The position numbers and the translations under genes are program-made. 64,000 nucleotides of DNA from positions 28,980 to 92,979 of the forward strand of contig QZCP01000139.1 in NCBI GenBank assembly GCA_003956705.1. The letters are read 5' to 3'. Below the pieces are notes generated by a model. It ran no database searches, had not been told where the DNA came from, and saw only the letters and a list, made by a program, of their open reading frames with translations. Of the stretch, positions 12,162 through 26,626 are shown one piece after another. Position 1 is the first letter of the stretch; each line of letters opens with the position of its first letter. Source of the DNA: Brevipalpus yothersi. Lineage: Eukaryota; Arthropoda; Arachnida; Trombidiformes; Tenuipalpidae.

Positions 12162-13030
12162 TTTCACCAATTAAAGACAATATTGTGATTAGAACAATAA
12201 ACTTTTGATTCGAAAGTGAACAGTGTTAATTGAGATTGAGAGTTGAAGAAGAGAGAGAGAAATGAAAAGCGTTTGTCATGCAGCTTCAATTGCAACAACT
12301 AAAAATGTATCTCTTGCAATTCATTAATAGGCGCCAAAAATGAATCCTCCACCGCAAAAGTTTCTTCCGTTTTTTCACCCTCTACTTTCACCTCTTCTTT
12401 CCACTAGATGTTCATCAAACCTATTGTCCACATCACGATATGATATCCATCTTATCACAGTGTAGATGGTTTGATTGATTAAGAAAGAAATTAATCAAGC
12501 CAGCTGAAAGACGCCCAAAAGTTAGTATCACTTGTTTTGAATCAATTTGATTCAATCAAATCTTTTGCTGACTTTGTGAAAGGTAAACGATACCGAGTAC
12601 AATGATCAATATCGATTGAGAACTCATCATCATAAGCAAGAGAGAGAGAAAAACCTGAAATTTTTAGTGACCTACACACATTAATCATTTCATCTTTCTC
12701 TCTTCCCTACAATCAACCTGGACAACAACTTCTCTCTCTCTCTCTCTCTTCTCCAGAACGATGCTGATTAATTGACTTCTTTTGTTTGTCTACTTAATTT
12801 TTTTTTGATCAATGAAAGTTCTACTCTACAGATAAAAGTTGAAATTTTTTGCAAATTAAATTGAATACCCAAAGTATTCAAAATTTCAGCACGTGGAATC
12901 GAAGCGCTATCTGCCGGTTATGTTGATGTATACGAGATTTGTATTATGAATGTGCAAACAAACTTGAAGGGTGAACATGTTTAGCGAGTGTACTTTGATT
13001 CGTGATTGAACATTAATCTTTTTTAATTCA

Positions 13031-13061
<31 letters not shown>

Positions 13062-13220
13062 CTCGAATTGCATGCTTTTTTTCTGCAATTGTTGTTGAAA
13101 CACTTTCGCAGTGATCGGTATACTTTTTCGTATTTGCTCGTTCCCACTCACCACTTGTGAGTGTTGTGTATGTGTAAGTGTGTGTCTGTATGAGTGATTA
13201 GAATCCCATGAACTTGTAAA
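12162..13220. promoter_or_regulatory. intergenic region between divergent PSMB4 and PHF14
   Basis: About 1.06 kb separates two genes transcribed away from each other, so it should hold both promoters. It contains CT tracts at about 12730-12750 and 13031-13060, the second about 160 nt upstream of the PHF14 start. No TATA-type element is evident to me. Confidence 0.5.
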
Positions 13221-16200
13221 ATGCCAAAGAATAGTTCAAAAGTATCCAACAGTGTAAAGCGCAACAATGAACGGATCAACAACTCATCAAAAGGACAAAA
13301 TGAAAGTGTTGGTCCAGTGGATTTCCTGCTCAAATCTTTATCTACAAGAGATCCGAACAAGAGAAAAGTGAAACCAATAAGTAAAGGACAAGAATTACTA
13401 TTGTTGGATCTTATGAACGATTCATCATCTGAAGATGAAGAATATGTTCCAAAAGAGGAAGCAGATGATCTTGAGGATGATGTGAGTGGCAACTCGGAAG
13501 ATGAAGATGAAAGTTCAGGGGACGAAGATGAAGGCAATGACGAAGTACAATCACCAACTGGACCATCTAAAAGTAAACTTCCATCACCGTAAGTTATAAT
13601 TTCGCTTTCATTTTGTGACTTGATCTTATTTCAACTAAGTTAGCCATGAGAAAAACTTACTCAAAAAGATCGAATGAGCAATTGATTTCCGCTTATTGAT
13701 TTTGATTCATTCTTTCGATAATATTTCGATTCAAAACACAGTGATATCTTTCTGTCAATTGTTTTTTTTTTCTCGAAAACTTTTGCTCTCTCAACCCACT
13801 TTCTTTTTTCATTCAATGACACCAGCCTTGATGATAATTGTAATGGATTTTTTTTCCAGAAAATCTAGTGGTAAAAAAAATTCACTTCTGAGTCCTTCGA
13901 GTAGCACTTTGGAAGAAAATATTGATAGAAAAAATGTCGAATCGTCCAACGTTAAATTGGATATCACTTCAAGAGGGCCTAAGTTGCTCGTTTGCTGTAT
14001 TTGCTTAGGAGATGTTTCTCATGAAGATGATGAAATTGGTGAGGAAAAATTCTTATTTTTATCCAAAAGAAAGTCTTTCTATCCTTGTGCTTTATTTACG
14101 TGACTTATTCTCCATGAATTTATTTTTGTTTCAGTTGAGTGCGATAATTGTGGAATTACGGTGCATGAAGGTTGCTATGGAATTATCGACGATTCGGATA
14201 GACACTCTGATGATTCAAATGCAAGTTCGTCTTCAACTGAACCTTGGTTTTGTGATGCTTGTCTTGCCAATGTAACCTCCCCATCCTGTGATCTCTGTCC
14301 AAATATTGGAGGAATTTTCAAGCAGACCGATGTCAAAAGATGGGTTCATCTTGTTTGTGCTCTCTACATACCTGGCGTTGCTTTTGCTGACACTAGTCGA
14401 CTTTCAGGAGTCACGCTCTTCGAATTGCAACATGACCGTTGGGGCTCAAGAACTTGCTCTCTGTGTGAAGATGAAAGATTATCTCGGACTGGAATATGTA
14501 TTTCTTGTGATGCCGGCCTTTGTAAAGCATACTTCCACGTGACCTGTGCTCAATCTCAAGGACTTTTATCAGAAGCTCAAGCTCACGAGGAAACTGAAAT
14601 GGTTGATCCCTTCTTTGCTCATTGCAAACTCCATGCCAGTGATAAATATGCAGTCAAATTCAAACGAAAGAATTGGCTTGCACTACAGTCCAAATTAAAA
14701 ATTCGTCATCAGCAACAGGGTAAATCAGTAAATGATAGAATTCGTAGAAAGTTAACTAAAGCCAGAGAGAAATGGGCTGAAGAAAATGTCTTGAAAAACA
14801 TTTCATGGAGTTAGTATTTTTCAACTTTGTTGTCATCCTTCGTTTGTGCTAAATTTTTCTTTCTTTTACAGTCCCGACGCAAAAAATTCCTAGATTACTA
14901 ACAACAAGCTCATCTGCTGTTAAGAAACTTATTAAGAAAGCTGAACTTCTTGGCATGAGCCCTCAAGCTCAATATATAGCTGCTCAAGACCTAATCGATG
15001 TTAGAAAAAAGTGGCATATACCTCCTGCCTTCTCAATTGAATTCATAAGTTATTATTTAGGTACTCATTTCAAAACTCGTCTCTTCTTACCCATTGATTA
15101 CCATGAATGTTTTTTCTCTGCCCTACAGATCGAGATAGTAGGATGAGTTCAATGAGAAAACGTATTGATGAACTCAGAACGCAATCAAAACAGCTAAAAT
15201 CTGTAGAAAGCTCAAGTCTTCAAAAATATGAAGAGGTATGATTCCTGAGGCTCCTCCCTGATGATAGATGATTTTCAATGACATTCCTCTTTCAGGTGTC
15301 TAATGCTGTGAATACCATCAAATCTGAAAACAACTCTCTAAAATCTATAGCTAAAAATATTCTATTGCTGCTGAGCAGTTTTGAGAAGGAAAAATTAATG
15401 GTTCCCGAGATTCTACAGAATAAAGAATCAAATAAGAAAAAATCTTCAGTCAAAAGTCCTAAAGATCGAATATCTAGCCCTGAACCGCCTCTTCTAGTTG
15501 AATGCGGAACATGTAAAAAAAGTCATGACTTCCAAAAGCTTGTCTTATGTGATTCCTGTAAATTACACTATCATCTATATTGTTTGGACCCACCGTTAAC
15601 TAGAATGCCCAAGAAGACTCGTTTCGGAGGCTGGCAGTGTTCTGATTGCACTGAAAAAGAAGAAGAAGAACCTCAATCCTCATCAGAAGAAGAAATTAGT
15701 AGGGAAAGCTCAGAAGATGCTTCCAAAAGAAGGAAGTTGCGTGAACATGTTAAGGGACCCAATAAGTTCATTCCTGACCCCGAGTTTTCTCTGATTACTT
15801 CACCCTCATCAGTAAAGAAGAAGAAAAAGAAAAGTAGTAAGAAGAAAAGCACATCTAAAAAGTCATCTATCGATAGCTTTGGTGAGTATACCATCTTCCA
15901 TTCTATTTCTGTTGTCTTAGTTTCAGATTTTTCTACAGGAAAACGTATGGGCTCCGAACTTTCACTGCCACTTGAACCAACTATCCACCTAGGGACGTTA
16001 AATAGCGCTGGTACAAGCCTTTTGGCTCCTAATCCAGTAAAGAAAGTCATTAAACAAAAGCAAGAGTGCGTTAAATGTAAGATAGAATCAGAACTCAAGA
16101 GTCTAGTACAGTAAGTATCAAAGACACAGTTTAAACTCGAGTCGCTCATCCAATTCCTTCACTTTCCAGATGTGATAACTGTTCCCTCTACTATCATTTT

Positions 16201-16446
16201 GGATGTTGCAATCCTCCAGTTAAGAAAAGCCCCAAGCGAAAAGGATATCATTGGTTCTGCGAAGAGTGTGATGATGAGGAATCTGATGAGTCAGGAGAAG
16301 AAAATGATGAAAAAAATGAGAGCTCAAGAGAAAATAGGGATGATAGAACCACTTGTGTCGATAAAACCATCAAAGAGAATGGTGAGTGTAATTTTGAGGC
16401 TACCAGTTCTCCTCTCCGACAAAAAATCACAACAAATGTACATTGA
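13221..16446 (+). CDS. PHF14: PHD finger protein 14 (chromatin reader)
   Basis: Eight coding exons close in frame to 850 residues: 13221-13588, 13860-14038, 14135-14809, 14872-15060, 15129-15235, 15296-15881, 15939-16110 and 16170-16446. An acidic, Ser-rich N terminus is followed by PHD1 (from CCICLGDV, about residue 167), a C2HC zinc knuckle and an extended PHD2 (up to about residue 345, with KRWVHLVCALYIPGV). This is the PZP-type histone H3 reader cassette. A charged helical segment comes next, then PHD3 (about 576-625), a lysine-rich stretch, and PHD4 (about 745-800, CDNCSLYYHFGCC). This order matches PHF14, a nuclear transcriptional regulator. A GTGAGT near 16381 could splice the end differently, so the last 20 or so residues are less certain. 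Confidence 0.93.
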
Positions 16447-16775
16447 GTGTAATTACGGAAAAATTTTGTCATTTCTGTGCTTAAGTATGATAGCTGCCAG
16501 CAATTGTGCTGTATTTTCATATCACAAAAACCTTACACATTTTCATTGGATTCCATAAATTAAATCCTTTTTCTATGGGAATGCAAAAGACATCCTATCT
16601 TGACTGACTTTCAATTAACAAAATTTGCTGATTCGACATAACTCGGCCAGTAACTCAAGGTGATTATTTTCATGACTTTTCGGTCCATGCTTGGGTCACC
16701 TCGTCTCCATATCGAATTTACCCTTTGCTCAGGGAATTGGCTCTCCCACTTTCTTCTTCCTTAATCTTCACTGTA

Positions 16776-18517
16776 TCAAAGAGAGTCCAAGAATCCTGGA
16801 CACACCAATGAAGAACCCTTATACTTGTCTGTCATTAAATCGAAGGCGATTGTTACTGAATTTTCGTAGTTTCCACTTGAGACCATTCGCACAGCAGTGT
16901 TACCACAAGCGATGTCTACTTTCAATTTTCCTGAAATTGAATTGAATCAGTTCATCTGCATCTTATCAAATGTTCTCACTATAAATAATATGAGCATCAA
17001 TGCTTCTCACCAGGTTTATTGTCAATTCCACAGAATGCTTCGGCAACTCGCATAATTGCGGTATCCAGGCCATCTCCACCGATTATCTCGACATAATCTG
17101 AGGCCCCTTCTCTACACTATGGAAATTTTTCTATTAGATACAAATTCATCAGCATGTTTCTTCCTCTCAGTACCTCTCTCGTGAGTCCCAACAGAGGACT
17201 AGTTTCGTTCTCATTAAGAACTTTTTCCTTCAATTTGACTCCAACATCAGAAGAGATCACCTGAAAACTTTCTGGAAACATGATGGAAACACTACAGTTG
17301 AGACGTTTACCATGATTCCTAATAGTGTAAACACCTTGAGGATTCTGAAGAATGGCATTACATGCTAGCCCAAAGGAAATTCAAATTTTAATCCAGGTAA
17401 TATTTATGGTGACTTGTTGTGAAAGTCAGGATCACTACTTACGCTCTGGATTCTTATGGAAAGTTACGTTGACTCTAAAGCCTTCGTTCTGGATGGGAAT
17501 TCGGAATTCAATAAGTCCCACATTCTGAGACATTCGAATTTCCTTGTCAGGCTTTTTCTCACCACAATATTCCATGAAACGTTCCTCGCGAGGCATGGCA
17601 TGGTCTTTGGTTGTAGGAAAAAATTGACCATTTAACTCCCAGCCATCAATCTGAAGGAAGATAGAAACGCCTCAGTTTTATCATTGCATTTTAAAAACAA
17701 TATAAGGTTTTGATGAATAATCTTTAAAATTTTCTCTTTAAGTATGAGATTCTAGTATTTTCTTCGTTTTCTGAAAAAATAAACTCCTTTCATGTATTGA
17801 TAGCTTCACCAGATTTGTGAAGCCTTGATAGTGTGGCATTGGAAAATTTGATGAATGGTTAAGGAGATTGATTCAAGCTATTTTCTCAGAGCATCCAGAA
17901 ATTAAATCTCCATTTCATTCTAATATATTCTCCCATACTCATTTAAACCATAGCGTCTCTTTTACCATGTAAGCCCAAAAAACTAACTTAGTAGACTCTA
18001 TTGATATTAGGATGTTGATGAGAATCTTTTCTCTTGGAGAAGAATTATAATTACCATGCTGGCCAGGCCGTCATTCCTGCAACTTATATCAAATTCATCG
18101 AATTCGAATACCACGATTTCACTTGGATCGGCAATTATATACAAGCCACAAACTTCTTTATATCCTCCAGGAGAGGAATATGAGTAGAGCCCCTCTTCTG
18201 ATTTGACGAATATACACTCTGAGGATTTAGTAGACTGAGTTAGAATGAAATCCATGTTTTTGCTCACTTCGAAAATGACTTACGACCGCTTTCATCATGT
18301 TCCAATTTTGTAACTGTGTCCTCTCGTAATTTGTCCAAGATTTCTTCATCTATTAGGAAGATTTCGGTTGCATTTATCTCGCTGTAAGTCTTTGGAGGAA
18401 AAATAACTTCATTAACTCTTCAATAAGAACAGTTTCACAGAGTTTTACCTGGCCATGAACATGAAGCCAATGTCTCATCAAGATAATGAAGGAGATTATC
18501 AAAGCTAGTGAAGACAT
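16776..18517 (-). CDS. CRHBP: corticotropin-releasing factor-binding protein
   Basis: Seven exons in frame give 332 residues: 18517-18449, 18389-18284, 18218-18055, 17650-17443, 17364-17174, 17116-17011 and 16930-16776. Vertebrate CRHBP has about 322 residues. The start encodes a signal peptide ending HVHGQ. The core matches CRHBP throughout: CGLYIIADPSEIVVFEFD, IDGWELNGQFFP, MSQNVGLIEFRI, EPCNAILQNPQGVYTI, LNCSVSIMFP, DYVEIIGGDGLD and GNTAVRMVSSG. The paired cysteines of the CUB-like halves are retained. The protein is secreted and sequesters CRF-family peptides, in arthropods the CRF-like diuretic hormones, so it would limit diuretic or stress signalling. Most introns are 55-80 nt, and one is 404 nt (17651-18054). 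Confidence 0.95.
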
Positions 18518-20228
18518 GATACAACGAATTGGAAATCACCATAAATTAAGATTATCACACAGCCACACTCGTGTGAATATTTCACACAGTTTCTCCATGA
18601 GTATGGTGAAAGTGAACGAAATTAATGAGTTTGGACAGATTTTTCATTGCTTACAAATCTATTTTGTGGATCTCATAATTGAAAGGCACTTGTTCAAGGT
18701 AAAGAGAAGTGGCAAATAAATGTTGCAAAGAAACCAACTAAGAGTAACATGACAGAGAGACAATCACAATGGGAAATGCTCTCTTTTTTAAGTTTGGACA
18801 AATCTCACAGTACGCGACTTTGTGTAGGAGGTGACATGCCATGACATATTCTGCTTGGTCTATTCACATTCTATTCACAGCTCACGTTCGAGCTCACTTG
18901 TTAGGGAAGCGACTAGAAAGCCTATGGAAAGCCTGTGGGATCCATTGCACACAGTTTTACCGAGGAGTCAAAAGTGATAGATTTTCAGCGTTTCTCGAGA
19001 AAATTATCTTTTTGCTCACTTTTCCAAATTCTGTCCAAAGAATTCGAAAGATTCCAACATTCATCATTCCAAAACTATGAAGACTGATCCATCAACAGTG
19101 ACAACTCTCATTTTGGCTCATCTACTGTTTCAAGGAGATGGAGTAAGACTGGTGAATACCGACAAGCTCTATCAACAAGCATCATTGAGCTCATGTTGTA
19201 ACAGATCAATCATTTTCGAAGTCTTGAACTTTCCGACTCGACTTCGAGCTGATCGAGTCAGTACGCCAGAGTATTATAGGTCCATCTAAGGAGTGGTCTT
19301 CATGAACACTATCTCTGAATCGATACCGATTGAAGAGAAGCCTTCTTTGGGGTTGAATTTGCAATTTCTCTCATTAATGTGATATAACGGTTACTTTGTA
19401 TGATTAAAGGCAAACAATAAAGTCAGAAAAAACAATCAGTATATTTTTTTATAGATAAATTGGCTCTTGGCAGGGAAAGCTTCGATGTGTTAGAAAGTTT
19501 CAGGAATTTTCCCTTTCATAGTACCATTGATAAAGTATTAACAATATGAAGAGCTTAATGGTCATTCCGAGGCTTATCAGAGTAGAAGAGAGAGATGATC
19601 CAGCAAGAATAAATTATTTTCTCAAACAGAAAAATTTAGTGAAGACCTTAATCGCTTGCGATGGGAATTTTCATTTAAAATGACCACAAAATCCATTGTT
19701 CAATCATTTTGAGAAAAGTAAAAATAAGAATATAAGGATAAACATAATAATTTGAATGGAAAAAGTGATTCAACTTTCTCCTTGTTCTAGACCCAAGTTC
19801 AGGCATGTTTCAGGCCAAAGTCATAACGTTTCCAGATCGGTGTATGGCACATAAATTATCTTCATCCAGTCTTCTGATGGAAATACTCACTTTTGCTCTC
19901 ATCGCTTGGACAGCGGATTTGAGAGCATCAATAAGCTGTATTCCTTTGGCTGACCTCAATCAAGTGATACAGTTTAAAATTCGACCGATTTGTGAGTTTC
20001 ACTCACCGGCTTACCATCTCATTTCATATCATTTCATAAGATGGTTAGCTCGATAAGATGATAGTAAATAATGCGATTATCTCTCCCTCTTTTCTGCCCT
20101 TCCTCAATTCATACAGCGCAATTGAATTCATGATGCACGCGATTTTTGAAAAGTGTTTCATTACTTGAGAATTTGAGCTACTTGAGTGCGATTCTGGCCA
20201 AAGTCACAGTTTTTGTGTAGATTTACTG
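18518..20228. other. intergenic region, CRF-BP to secreted low-complexity gene
   Basis: Short plus-strand frames occur at 19077-19289 and 19805-20056. The second begins with a signal-like hydrophobic stretch and meets a GTGAGT donor near 20003. A strong pyrimidine-rich acceptor near 20117 would join it to the exon carrying ATG 20229. That could make this segment a 5' exon, largely UTR, of the downstream gene. I did not call a separate gene. Confidence 0.4.
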
Positions 20229-23200
20229 ATGATGATTCATCCAGTGGATCTCTTTCTCCTGCTGACAATATTTTGTGCCGTTCCAGTTGCCCCAAAGAAT
20301 GAGTCTGATTGGGAGGCTTTTTTTGCTCTAGACATCTCATCGGATTTTGAAAAGGGTAAGCTTCCACATTCTTTACCGATCCAAAGCCTAGCTTCCAAGT
20401 TTCTATTAGTGTCTAGCATGCTGTATGGATAGATCAGTCGATGATTGTTAAGCCTTTGATGGAATTCTTGAGTACTTCGAATGTTTCATGATTTATCGTT
20501 GAATAGCTGATATATTAAAGCTTTATGATTAATTTACGATGTTCTCTCTTTCGACTAATTTTAACTCTACTCTACAATACAACTCTATTATTTAACCCTA
20601 CAATCTTTGCTCTTTCGAGGCAGATGAAAGTTTCTTCTCCAGTCACAAATATTCGCTGGTTGATCAGGTCAAAGAAATACTTCAGTTTCAAATCTTGTCG
20701 TATTTTTGACTTTTTTGATGCTCTAAACTTTCAAACCATTTGTTGAGTAATTGGTACAATCAATTTGAATTTGCTACAATTTTCGATCATCATTGGAATT
20801 AGATCATTTCTCTCTGAAACAAACTACTTTCTTTTTCTTTTCCTTTTCTCTAACTATCAGCAGAAATTGATTCGAACATAAAAGCAATAATTATAAATCA
20901 TCCACCACTCACTTTCAACGATTAAACTTTGAATCTCTCATACCATTCATTACATTGCATTCAATGAGTGAATAACAGAGAGAATGGACAAAAGCTGTAT
21001 AAGTTTTGCTCTTTCCCCTCCTCTCTCTTTTTCTTTCTCTCTTTCTCTCTTTCTCTTTATGAAAGTCTCATCAATTTTCTCTGATGATAAAAATTTTTCT
21101 TTCTGAATTTGAAAGATAGATTTGGAAGTTGTTCTCGTCCATCTGTTTGTTGTTATATTAAATGGATTAGATGGTTTAATGATCAACTATGTGAAGCTAA
21201 TCACAAAATTTTTCAATTTGCGATTTCGTAATCATAGGTATTCCATCCAATGCTGGGAATGATCCTCCGAAGCAGAATGAAGATTTCGATTCATCGTTTT
21301 CGAGGACAGAGGATTGGGAAGATGGTCGAGTTGATAGGGAAAACCCTTCGCGCTTTAGAGAGAGGGACTTTCGAAGGACAGAATCTGGAACAAAAAACTT
21401 TACGGTAGTTGCATTTGATGACGATATATCTTCAGATGCTAAGTCAGAGGATTTGTTCAAGATATCAAAGGACTTTATGCAAGGCAACCCTGAACAAACC
21501 AAGTCACCAATTTTTTTCAACGACGAGAGACAGAATTCGATGCCAAAGAGCAGATCTCCAGTCATGAAACAGAAACAAGGAGCTATGTGAGTAATTTTCT
21601 TTTCTTTGGTTATATAAATTGACTCTTAGACTCGTAAGCTGGAATATAATTTAATTTTTCCATTTTTCCATTGAAAACAGGAAATCTAAGGGGAAAGCAA
21701 TGGAGATAAATTCCAAGAAGTGGAAACCAAAAATTATCAGTCCACCAAAAGCTCGGAGCAGATTGAACTCTTCTATGAATATAAACAGGAGAGTAGATGG
21801 TAATTTTGGTTTCAAAATTGTGAAGATGAAGAAGAATATAATTAAAAAGGCTGTTGAGAAAAGAAAAATGTTCGGAAACCAATTATTACCACAAGCATCA
21901 TATCTTTCACCAGCAACCGCGGTGGTTCCTACTACGATCGATACCACAGGTGGACAGGTCTTCATGGCTTCACCACCGGTCGCCCAATCGGTTCCAATTC
22001 TTGCTGCTCCACAACAGCAACAAATAGCATTTGCTACTGGCCTACTACAATCAAACCCAGTTCAAATTGGAGTGAATCAAGCAGGTAAATATTTTTCATG
22101 CTCAAAAGTCTGACTATTTCTGAGAAAAATTGAGTTGAATTGCTTTTACAGGGAAACTGGACAAAATTGAACTTGAAAACAATTTTCCCAATTATGTGAT
22201 AATTTTTGTTCCTTCTGAAGTTCTCAATCTAGTCGCTTTCACTATTTTTCTTAAATTTTTTAACATTTTTCTCATAGCTCCATTAGCAGCAGTCCCAATA
22301 CAAACTTCTTCGCCCGTGGTTACATCTCCTCAGATCAGGCTTATGGCACCTTTTTCTGTTCAATCATTGGCATCACCTCCATTGGCCCAACAATTTTCAC
22401 CTGTTACGATTGCTCAGGCTCCTGCGAATGTTCTTGCTTCACCAACTTTCCAAACAGTTCCAGTATCAACAGTTCAGCTACAAGCTGGTGAGTATATAAC
22501 AGTAGTTTCCTAAAACAAAGGCTAAGTTCGTGGAAAAGGATAGTGAACACATGGAGTATGAAGCTTTAATTCACCTTACTATATAGAATCTGCTCAAATT
22601 GACGAGCTTCATCGTAGAGTTGATCACCAAATTTTGGCATGAGAATATTTTGAAAAAATGTTCATACCTGATTGAAAGAATGAATAAATAGCATTTATAA
22701 GCTGTATGAACGGAAAGTCTCTGAAGTCCTGAGTTGTGTATCCTTTTCCAGCTCCTAGCCCAATACAAATTCAAGCTCCAAGTTCCATTCAACTACCTGC
22801 CGCCAGTCCAGTTCAGGTCCAAGCCCCGAGTTCAGCCCCGTTTCAAGCAACGAACCCGATACAACTTCAGACGATTCAAAGGAGCCCTCAGATCGATGCT
22901 GCAGGCAATCTCAGGGTCAGTTATAATTGATTAAAATAGATGAGTCAAGATGAATCAACTGAAACTGACTTTCCTCTCACAGGCCGCCCTACTTTCTCCT
23001 CCTACAATCACATCGGTTTCCTATGCTCCTCTGAGTTTAAATCGGTCTCCGATTGCTGTCAGATCACCAGTCGGCTACACATCGAAGGCTGTTAGAACGA
23101 CATCCTACTACAATCCTCCAGTTCCACAGCGATCTCGAACTGTTTTCACTCAAAGTCAAATGATGCCTACTCACACAACCGTCTATACAACCACACACTT

Positions 23201-23321
23201 TTCGCCAGCAACTAGAACAACAGTTCTGGAAACTGACCACTTTCCAGTATATGCACCTCCAGTTCTAACGGAAAACAGCAGAGTAGCATCCAGAAGTCCT
23301 CTAACTCCGGTGTATAGATGA
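20229..23321 (+). CDS. secreted low-complexity Pro/Ala/Gln/Val-rich protein, function unknown
   Basis: Six exons close to 530 residues: 20229-20355, 21238-21586, 21681-22084, 22278-22487, 22752-22915 and 22983-23321. Exon 1 encodes a signal peptide (MMIHPVDLFLLLTIFCAVPV). A charged segment of about 115 residues follows, then a basic Lys/Arg-rich patch. About 330 residues then consist of short Pro-Val-Gln-Ala-Ser repeats such as SPVQVQAPSS and IQIQAPSS. The tail is rich in Tyr, Pro and Thr (TSYYNPPVPQ, TTVYTTTHF). This composition resembles structural extracellular proteins of cuticle, egg shell or silk-like type. That is inference from composition, because I recognise no domain. A stretch at 22152-22277 is also open and could be an alternative exon. 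A polyadenylation signal lies at 23721-23726. Confidence 0.75.
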
Positions 23322-23881
23322 GGAGATAGGCTGATTTTCGGTTTTCTCGAGAAAATTCTCCTCAACTTTACGAGCTTCAGTGAAACAGGCCCTTCGATAC
23401 AGAACATGAAATTCATTTTACCTTCACCCTCTCGAAAGAACTTGAATTTACTTTGTACAAAACTTTGCTATTCTATAAAACTCTATCATTAGAATTTCTT
23501 CATAGACAATCAATTGTCTTACAGAGCCTCTCAGCTAACAATATGGAATTTTTTCGAAAAGAATTTTCACGCATCATGTGACACTCATTCATACATGTAA
23601 CTTTGAGATAAAATATGCTTGCATGACTCAATTTCCGAAGAATCAGATATATTGTTTGGACATTTTGAATCATCATTCATGATTTGAGTTTATAGCTACA
23701 TCACTCTTTTCATTGGTTAAAATAAAATGCTCTGTGATTATTTGTGTCTGATATCCTTATCTCTTGTTTTCCTCGCGTCTTGAATCTTATCAAGTCTGCT
23801 TGAGCTGTCATTACTCTCATCCTTGCGGACATCTCCAAAAATCTCGAGTTTTGTTTCCGTTATTTACATCATTATCTCATA
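23322..23881. other. 3' UTR and short intergenic region
   Basis: The 3' UTR of the upstream gene ends near the AATAAA at 23721. About 155 nt then precede the next start codon. Nothing else is seen. Confidence 0.6.
23721..23726 (+). terminator. polyadenylation signal AATAAA
   Basis: A canonical hexamer 400 nt after the stop codon of the secreted low-complexity gene and 155 nt before the next start codon. Confidence 0.6.
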
Positions 23882-24256
23882 ATGTCTGATGATCACATTA
23901 TTCACAAAAGTTTGAAATCAGCTTTGAATAAGATATTGGGTGATCTAATTCCAATATTGGACAAGAATGAGAACATTTATAATTCTTATCCTGAAGTTTT
24001 CCAAGCCACCCCTCTTGTGAGGATAGAGAATGAGATTCCGGTCGAAGTGATGGCATGGTATGAGAGAAAAGTTAGGAAAAATAATCAACAGAACGTTGAA
24101 AATTATCAAAGTTTTATCGCCAATTCAACAGAATCTGACTCTGAGAGCACTTCAAGCTATTCGAGCTCTTCCAGCTCTTTGAGCACTTCGAGCTCATCAA
24201 GTTCATCAAGCTGTTCAACATCGTCTAATACTTCGTCTCCAACTTCCTCTCAATAG
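23882..24256 (+). CDS. small protein with serine-rich tail, unknown
   Basis: A single-exon frame of 124 residues from ATG 23882. Residues 1-80 are a mixed, mostly helical-looking sequence (KSALNKILGDLIPILDKN, VEVMAWYERKVRK). The last 45 residues are almost entirely Ser and Thr, with an acidic ESDSES start, and would be a good substrate for CK2-type kinases. There is no signal peptide or transmembrane segment, so it is probably intracellular. I do not recognise the family. Its own 5' spacing and the preceding polyadenylation signal support an independent gene. Confidence 0.6.
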   Translation: MSDDHIIHKSLKSALNKILGDLIPILDKNENIYNSYPEVFQATPLVRIENEIPVEVMAWYERKVRKNNQQNVENYQSFIANSTESDSESTSSYSSSSSSLSTSSSSSSSSCSTSSNTSSPTSSQ

Positions 24257-24858
24257 AATTGAGTGTTTTTTGTGATTCCATTTGTATACACACATATATT
24301 TTGTAAATTTACCATTGATGAAGATAAATAACAAGTTATGCCCAATGAGATGTATAGAGTGATTTTTCCATTACAATTTTGATCCTCATTCTATCAATTC
24401 AAATTAATCGCTCTCATCAGGTTAACATGTTCTGGTTGAACACCTCGTTCTGCGCGCGCTACACAGAAAAAAGAAACGTGTCATCGATGATCAGTTGGCC
24501 ACATCATCAACAAGGAAAAATAAAGCAAAAGAATTTTCACAATGTTTTGATTAGGTATCATTTGCAAGACAATTCCAGTGATCGACCTCATGACAAATTA
24601 AAACTCTCAACGCAATTAGCTTTCAATTAAAGTGCGTGTGTGTGTGTACATTGTGGTACAGATCGGATCTTGGATCATGATCCTCAGCTAACAAGCTTGT
24701 AGATTGTAGCAAGTAGATTGTAGATTGTAGGTTCTTGGACTCTGTTAGCTCCACTTGTTCTCATTGATGCTGAAATTGTTTCCACCAATTATTCAATTTT
24801 TTGTCTAATTGTGATTTAAATACTCTCCCGGTGATCTACGACATCATCAAAGCATCAA
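24257..24858. other. intergenic region
   Basis: It holds the 3' end of the Ser-tailed gene and the promoter side of ZnT7. There is a short direct repeat of GATTGTAG-like units at about 24703-24732. No gene is seen. Confidence 0.5.
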
Positions 24859-26468
<1,610 letters not shown>

Positions 26469-26626
26469 GGGTCTGAGCATTTTACAATCAATGATTAACA
26501 CTAACTTTTTACAAAATACCGAAATGAATATATAATTCGAGAAAATCGCAATAACGATGAGCACATCTCCGTTATCAGCAAGTCTTGAGAGAGTTTTTTA
26601 TGGGTGAGTTGTTATAATGCATTGGA

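Noticed and set aside
15673..16149. 158-codon minus-strand frame
   Set aside because: It is the antisense of the lysine- and acid-rich part of PHF14.
19077..19289. ATG frame with a CC pair after a weakly hydrophobic start, considered as a second insulin-like peptide
   Set aside because: No further cysteines follow in the A-chain pattern and the signal peptide is poor.
22152..22277. Possible extra exon of the secreted low-complexity gene
   Set aside because: The frame is open and an acceptor precedes it, but the content is unlike the flanking repeats. Direct joining 22084/22278 is cleaner.
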